Source: Cardinalis cardinalis (taxonomy: Eukaryota; Chordata; Aves; Passeriformes; Cardinalidae). Taken from it: a stretch of DNA of 64,000 nucleotides. The stretch spans positions 749,045 to 813,044 of the forward strand of contig JACDOX010000111.1 of assembly GCA_014549065.1 (NCBI GenBank). The letters are read 5' to 3'. The position numbers and the translations under genes are program-made. The notes below the pieces were generated by a model. It did not search any database, was not told the origin of the DNA, and saw only the letters and a list, made by a program, of their open reading frames with translations. Shown here one piece after another: positions 58,766 through 64,000 of this stretch; the stretch's first letter is position 1; every line of letters begins with the position of its first letter.

Positions 58766-61700
58766 GTAAGATAAAGATGAATGGAGGGTGATGGCTCAGG
58801 GCTGAGATGAGTATGAACCAATTTGNTTACTTGGGTTAGTTATAGTGCTTAATAGTGCAGGTGATGGGTCCCTGTGCAGAATGGGGCTCCTCACTGCAAG
58901 AGAGAGGAGGATGCATGAGATNTGGAGAAATTTCAGGCTTGCTCTCTCCTGGGGCAAAAAAATAGAGAGACTTGTAGTCTAGAACCTGTAGAGCATGAAG
59001 AGGTAAGCAGTGGACAAGAGAGTTTATAAAATGTCAAAAATATATCTCTGAAAATCCTCTTATNTCTGGGGATTGTGCAGAGTTATAAATGAGTCCATAG
59101 TTACCAGGCTCACCCTCAGAAGGTTTCCCCTGAGGGTCCAGACTGAAGGATTAGGATGAAATGACCCTTTTGAGAAACAACCACTGACTGCCAAGTAGGT
59201 GTTTCATCCCCTGTGGGCATTTTGTGTGAATTCTNCCTGAGTCACAATGGTTATTTACTTGACTTTCTCTCAGGCATGCACTGGAGGAAANCTGTCACAT
59301 TCCTGGACACCCAGGGATGGGATCCAAGATTGTTCTGCTGTAGCTGGCATTTCCTCTGCAGTGGTGAGGGGCAGGAGTTGCTGAGTTCCATCCACATCGT
59401 TTGGCTGGCTGCAGGCTGGATGTGACTGGTTTACTTTAGACTGTGGCTTTTCTTCTGCTCACCCCCTTGGTGGGAATGAAGAATGGTTTGAAGGCAAGGA
59501 TGGACAGCTCTGTCCCTCTTACCAAGTAAAAGCTTCTCCTCTAAGGAACGTTAGGACTTTATGATTTTCTGCGTAGATTAGGAGGCAAGGTATGCAACAG
59601 TCAGAAGTTCTCACACTGAGTGTCTCTTTAAAATAAAACTTATTACTTTAAAGACCTATTTCTGCTTGAGAGTGAAAGTAAAACACAGGAGTTNGCTTCA
59701 AACCACCAGCTTCACTCCTGCTCTATTTTTGTCAGTGGTAAAACTTATGAGAACATTATATAACATGAAAAAGTTCACCTCCCCAATAAGAAATGAGATA
59801 ATGCAGGAGAAAAGTTCATAATAAGTAACTAATGCCAAGGGTAAATATCTCTAATGCAACCAGCAAGAATGTTTGTTTCATTTTTCTTGATCCTGGAAAA
59901 TTCATTCCAAAATTGTAAAAGGAAATGCTCCAGATTTTGCCTTTTTATTAACAAAAGCATTAAAAAAGCATAATGTGATAGACTTGCAGATGACANAATT
60001 GCCTTTCTTAAAATGTAAAAGCTCAAAATGTTGGGTATTAGGGAGGAACTGAAGAACAAACAAACAAAAAACCCACAGCATGCCTCTATATGCTGGAGCA
60101 GGACTGAGAACCTTGGTTTGAAAGTGGATGAACATTTGAAAGATCTAAGAAGTCTTAACAGATGGGATCTGGCTGGGAAAGGGAAATAGTATTAGAGAAA
60201 TATAAATGTTTAATATTTTATGCTGTGTTAGGAGTGCATTCCAATTTAAACAAAAAATCAAATGGTCTTCAACAAATGTGCAGCAAACAGATCATGAAAT
60301 CACACTCAAATAATAGTTATAATTTAAAAAAAAATCATTCTCTGGATTCATTAATTGCCTCTAGGAAGGCTGTTGTATACNTGAAGATATTCTCATCCTT
60401 AAAGGCCAGTTTAAAATGTTACATTGGGAAAAGCTGATAAATAAAGAAAAAGATCCAGAAAAGAAAGGGTTCATTGCTTTCTTCTCTGTTGACAAGGAGG
60501 ATATGGTATCAAGAACATTGTCTAAGACCTAGAAAATTGGGTTTCTGAGAGTCTGAAGACTTGCTTAGATCATTCACCCTCCCAAAGCCCATGGGAAGCT
60601 TATTCAGCCATGAGCTGACTGTGTAATGTTTTCATTTCTTATCTGTGAGGAGCCAGCTCCACTCATGAGCATTTGCAAAAACTGGAATGTGCTACAGGGA
60701 TGCCAGAGTGACTCTGGAGTCTGCAGGAGTTCTGCCTCTGGGTTTTCCTGTCCGTGGTGCCAGGCTCAGGCTGTCTTAGGTAGTGGAGANTTGGTGGCAT
60801 AAGGAATACATCATGTGGACAATGTTGGTGCTATTAATCCTCTTTTTATTATAACCTACACCCCACATTATTATCTGAATGATTCCTAATCTGTTGATCT
60901 AACATGATTTAAAGGGATGATAAAAATAGTGTCTTGCTTTACAGGCATTCATTTATGGAAATAAACTTTACCTNGTGCACAAAAATTAGGGTGGATAATT
61001 CCAGGCTTACATTTCATACATCCCAGTTCTTAAAATTGATGTCTTTTAAAATACAATATTAAGATGCTGTGAATCCATAACATGGTGGTTTTACTGAATC
61101 ATTGCAGTAAATATTGATTTAGGCAACTAAGTCTCCTGAGATAAAATTAGGCACTGAGGAACAAACTCTGCCTACAAAAACAAAATCAGATTTATTTCAA
61201 AGTATAACTGTGTTTGTGTTAAAGNTATAGAATGGTAGTTTTCTGATGCTTTAGTGAATATTTTTATTCTGTTTGGAGGCTGGACATTTCAGAGGTTTTT
61301 GTAGGAAGCTCAGCACTGCAATGATGGCTGAGCGAAGTCCCTGGCTCTTGAGGAGTCCAGCTGCTTGGATCTGTCAGATGTGATTTCCTGGGCACAGCCT
61401 GGAGGACAAAGGTTTGGGTTCTGCATCAGGACCATGCTGCCTTTCAAACCCACCAGCCATGTCCAGGACACACCTGAGAGCAGCACTGACACAAAACCAG
61501 GAGAAGATTGTTATAAACTTGTTCTAGAGGGGTTGCTTTTCATCCACTGACACATAAATGAATGAATATTTTAAATTGTTATAGGTGAGCACTTAGACAC
61601 NTTATTGGCCTTTGCTGAACAGTTTTATGACTGACATTTTATACTCTCTGTTGGGAGGAATAAAATATGATTTTTTCCCTTATGATAAAGGTCTTCTCTT

Positions 61701-62371
61701 CAAAAATAACCATCTTTAGCATATGTTAGGAATGGGGTGACAAGTTAGGATAAGAACCAACAATTCTCAGTTTCTGTACGTGGTGAAAAACTCCTAACAG
61801 GCATCTTTGCTTTTAGCCTACTTTTGTCTGCCTACAAAGAACTTTGCTTGTCAAGAATTGTAGGTACCTACTCTTCAAGTGGAAAGAATAGCTGGCCTCC
61901 AGCCTCCCACAGGGAGAGCTGAAAATTTAAAAGATCTTTTAGAGAACCTAAGAATGGCTTTAGCCCCTTCAGCAGCTGAATAAGGTTTTAGAATAGAAGC
62001 GCAAACGCACGTGCTGCAACTCCCAGTGAAAAGCTGTCATGATGCCACATTATTTGCAATGTAAACCTCAGCTTCTCCAGGCGTTCTCCTGCACTTTGTA
62101 AGTGACTCTGATGTACAGATAATTTCTGGCGTAGCTCTTGATAATTCTTGACAGATATTTGAGAGTTATAATCTCCCATTGTGAATGTGAGTTACATGGG
62201 TGTGCTGGGGCTTTCCCCCCAGTGCACGGCAAAATGGGCAGGGGCTGCCTCANTGAGCCACACAATTGTTAGCAGTGACCTGAGGCAGGTGTGCACCTGG
62301 CTGCCTCGGCTGGGGAGGGTTCCTGCCGTGCTCGGGTGCTGCTGGAGGTGGGGACCTTTGTAAATGCACAG

Positions 62372-62482
62372 GGCATCAGCTCCTGCCAGTGCCACACATG
62401 GCATCAGCCCCTGCCAGTGCCACACATGGAACAGCCCCTGCCAGTGCCAGACATGGCATCAGCTCCTGCCAGTGCCAGACAT
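62372..62482. repeat. 28-bp minisatellite, four copies
   Basis: GGCATCAGCTCCTGCCAGTG plus CCACACAT repeats at 62372, 62400, 62428 (27 bp) and 62455, with a few substitutions. The array is GC-richer than its surroundings. Confidence 0.9.
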
Positions 62483-64000
62483 CTCTTTGGGTTCCCTTTC
62501 TTCCCTCCAGCTGCCCTGGACCTTTAGTTTCTGATGTTCTTCTGTCCCAGCCATGCCAAGAGAGGGGCAGTGCTGGAAAGGTGTGCCTGTTGGAGAGGAC
62601 AAGGGACAATTTCAGAATGCTGTGTTTTCAGGACTGAGGCATTTAAAGCATCTGTATTGTACAGAGTCAGGAGTACATCTAACCCCACTGCATGCTCCTA
62701 CCTTGTCTTCTGTCCTGACAGTTTGACCTGGGCAAAATTTCCCTTTATCCACATTGTGCCATCCCCTATGTTCCCTGCCTGGTCCCTCTGCAGCCTCTCC
62801 TTGCCATGTGCACATGCAGCCAGAAGTTGGGGGAGCATAACCCCATTTCCTGCTTGTCCACCCCAGGGAGAAGAGAGGAGAAACTGTGACCAGAGGGACT
62901 GCACAGAGGATTCAGTCCATTCCCAGCCTCACAGGCCTTCCCACTCCTCCCCTGCTCCAGGAACTCTCCAGCTGGCTTTGTGTTTACTTCTGCCTTCCCC
63001 GTGACATCTTCCTATAGTCTCTGTTCCTCTTTGCACTCTGGAGAGAATGTTATCTGCAGTTCTCTTTTTTCCTCTTCTGATGGACTGGGCATGCCTGGGC
63101 TCTTTCAGAGCTCTTATCCTGCCACACCAATGAAAGACCATGCATTCATTGCTTCCCCTTGTTCATGCCATCCTTAACAACAACAACAACAAAATCCTTT
63201 CCATCCCAGCCTGGTTTCTCTGTGCAGTTCTCAGCTGACTTATTAGTAGGCCTGTGTTTGTCATTTGTGAGATTGACTGCACAAAAACTGTAGGTGTAAA
63301 TTTAATAAAAATACATCTGTAAACATTACAGCACTCAGCACCATGGTTTTTAGAATATGTAAAGTAAAGCTGGTTGTCCATATTGAGTTTTGGATGGTAA
63401 CTAGCAGGGCTTTATTTCAAGGTTAAGTTCCTTGATCCTTTTCCAGGTGAGACACTAAAGAAAAATAGCCATGAAATTTCTGAAATTTCCTTTCTCTTCT
63501 GAAAGGAAGAGAAGAGGCATCTCAGACTGGTGTGGTGCCCTACTGCAACACTCTAACAGGATTTTTCAGAGCCAGATGAAAGCATGATCAATTGGTGNCA
63601 GGAAGGGTCAGTCAGTTGCAGGGGGTTGAAAAACCCACAAAGTTTGCCCTCCTGGCTACATTCATGGACTGGGTGACATTCCTGCTGCATGACAAATGTG
63701 CAGGCATCATCTCCCCAAGCTGGAAGGAGACACAGCAAGAATGTGGGAGAAACCAGAGGAAGCCAGNAGCATGATGGAAGGATTGAGGAAGTTAACTCCT
63801 TCTTTAGGAAAGGAACTAGGCTGGTGATAGATATCCATAAGGGGAGTGGTGGTGAGGGAACCAAAGATGCAAACACATCAGGGATGCTGAGGGGAGGCAG
63901 GACAGCAAGACATGGGATGCAGGGCCCCTAAAAGACTTGTCTAAGTTGGTCTCTAAAGGCTTACATGACCTTTTACAAGCCTTTAACATAGACACTGCTG
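62483..64000. other. Upstream flank, end of window
   Basis: About 1.5 kb of moderately GC-rich sequence. A plus-strand open frame at 62534-63004 (156 codons) resembles nothing I know. A short (AAC)n run lies at 63177-63190. No other feature supported. Confidence 0.65.

Larger units (their letters stand above)
56146..62371. other. Upstream flank, no recognisable gene
   Basis: Mostly AT-rich unique sequence. A 27-bp motif containing TTCCCTCCTTAAGCTTAATTC is duplicated 37 bp apart (56634-56698). A CR1 3' tail lies at 58690-58765. Segment 61300-61500 is GC-richer but unrecognised. No exon or RNA gene seen. Confidence 0.7.

Noticed and set aside
1..64000. CRISPR arrays, bacterial operons, insertion sequences or prophage
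   Set aside because: The window is eukaryotic, with spliced genes and CR1/ERV repeats. The tandem arrays present have no spacers of the CRISPR kind.
48471..64000. A second protein-coding gene upstream of USP9X (for example MED14, a regional neighbour in mammals)
   Set aside because: None of the open frames or splice-flanked segments here resembles any protein I know, including MED14. The neighbour must lie further away or be on another arrangement.

Overview
The window is vertebrate nuclear DNA, almost certainly avian. Single-copy exons with GT-AG introns are interspersed with CR1 LINE fragments and with LTR types that resemble the abundant solo LTRs of songbird-like genomes. Background is AT-rich, with one sharp CpG island. 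Isolated single Ns occur about once per 300 bp by eye. They look like masked heterozygous positions rather than assembly gaps.

The only protein-coding gene I can support is USP9X (ubiquitin-specific peptidase 9, also called FAF-X), on the minus strand. Twelve coding exons between 23400 and 4289 join without a frame break. They encode residues 1-587 plus two bases of codon 588 of a protein known to be about 2,550 residues long. The catalytic USP domain lies beyond the low-coordinate edge. The window therefore holds the disordered N-terminus and the first part of the helical-repeat scaffold. The start codon is in exon 2, with 158 nt of 5'UTR in that exon. A proposed non-coding exon 1 lies in the CpG island (about 46690-48470), across an intron of about 24 kb.

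Layout from high to low coordinate, which is the direction of USP9X transcription: 48471-64000 is upstream flank with no recognisable gene, containing an ERV LTR at about 54885-56145, a CR1 3' tail and a 28-bp minisatellite. 46690-48470 is the CpG-island promoter, with tandem cAMP-response elements and a YY1-type element. 23559-47319 is intron 1, with four CR1 copies, several short duplications, a hairpin and a 26-bp perfect palindrome. 4289-23558 holds exons 2-13; intron 2 carries an ERV LTR split by a 1.7-kb CR1, and intron 4 carries an intact-looking solo LTR. 1-4288 is the beginning of intron 13.

No undescribed multi-gene system is visible. The observations most worth following are the dense set of upstream ORFs in the USP9X 5'UTR (one may span the first splice junction), the duplicated CRE block, a possible divergent first exon on the plus strand, the CR1-in-LTR nesting, and several precise inverted repeats with no assigned element. 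Protein comparisons with mammalian USP9X are from memory and were not computed.
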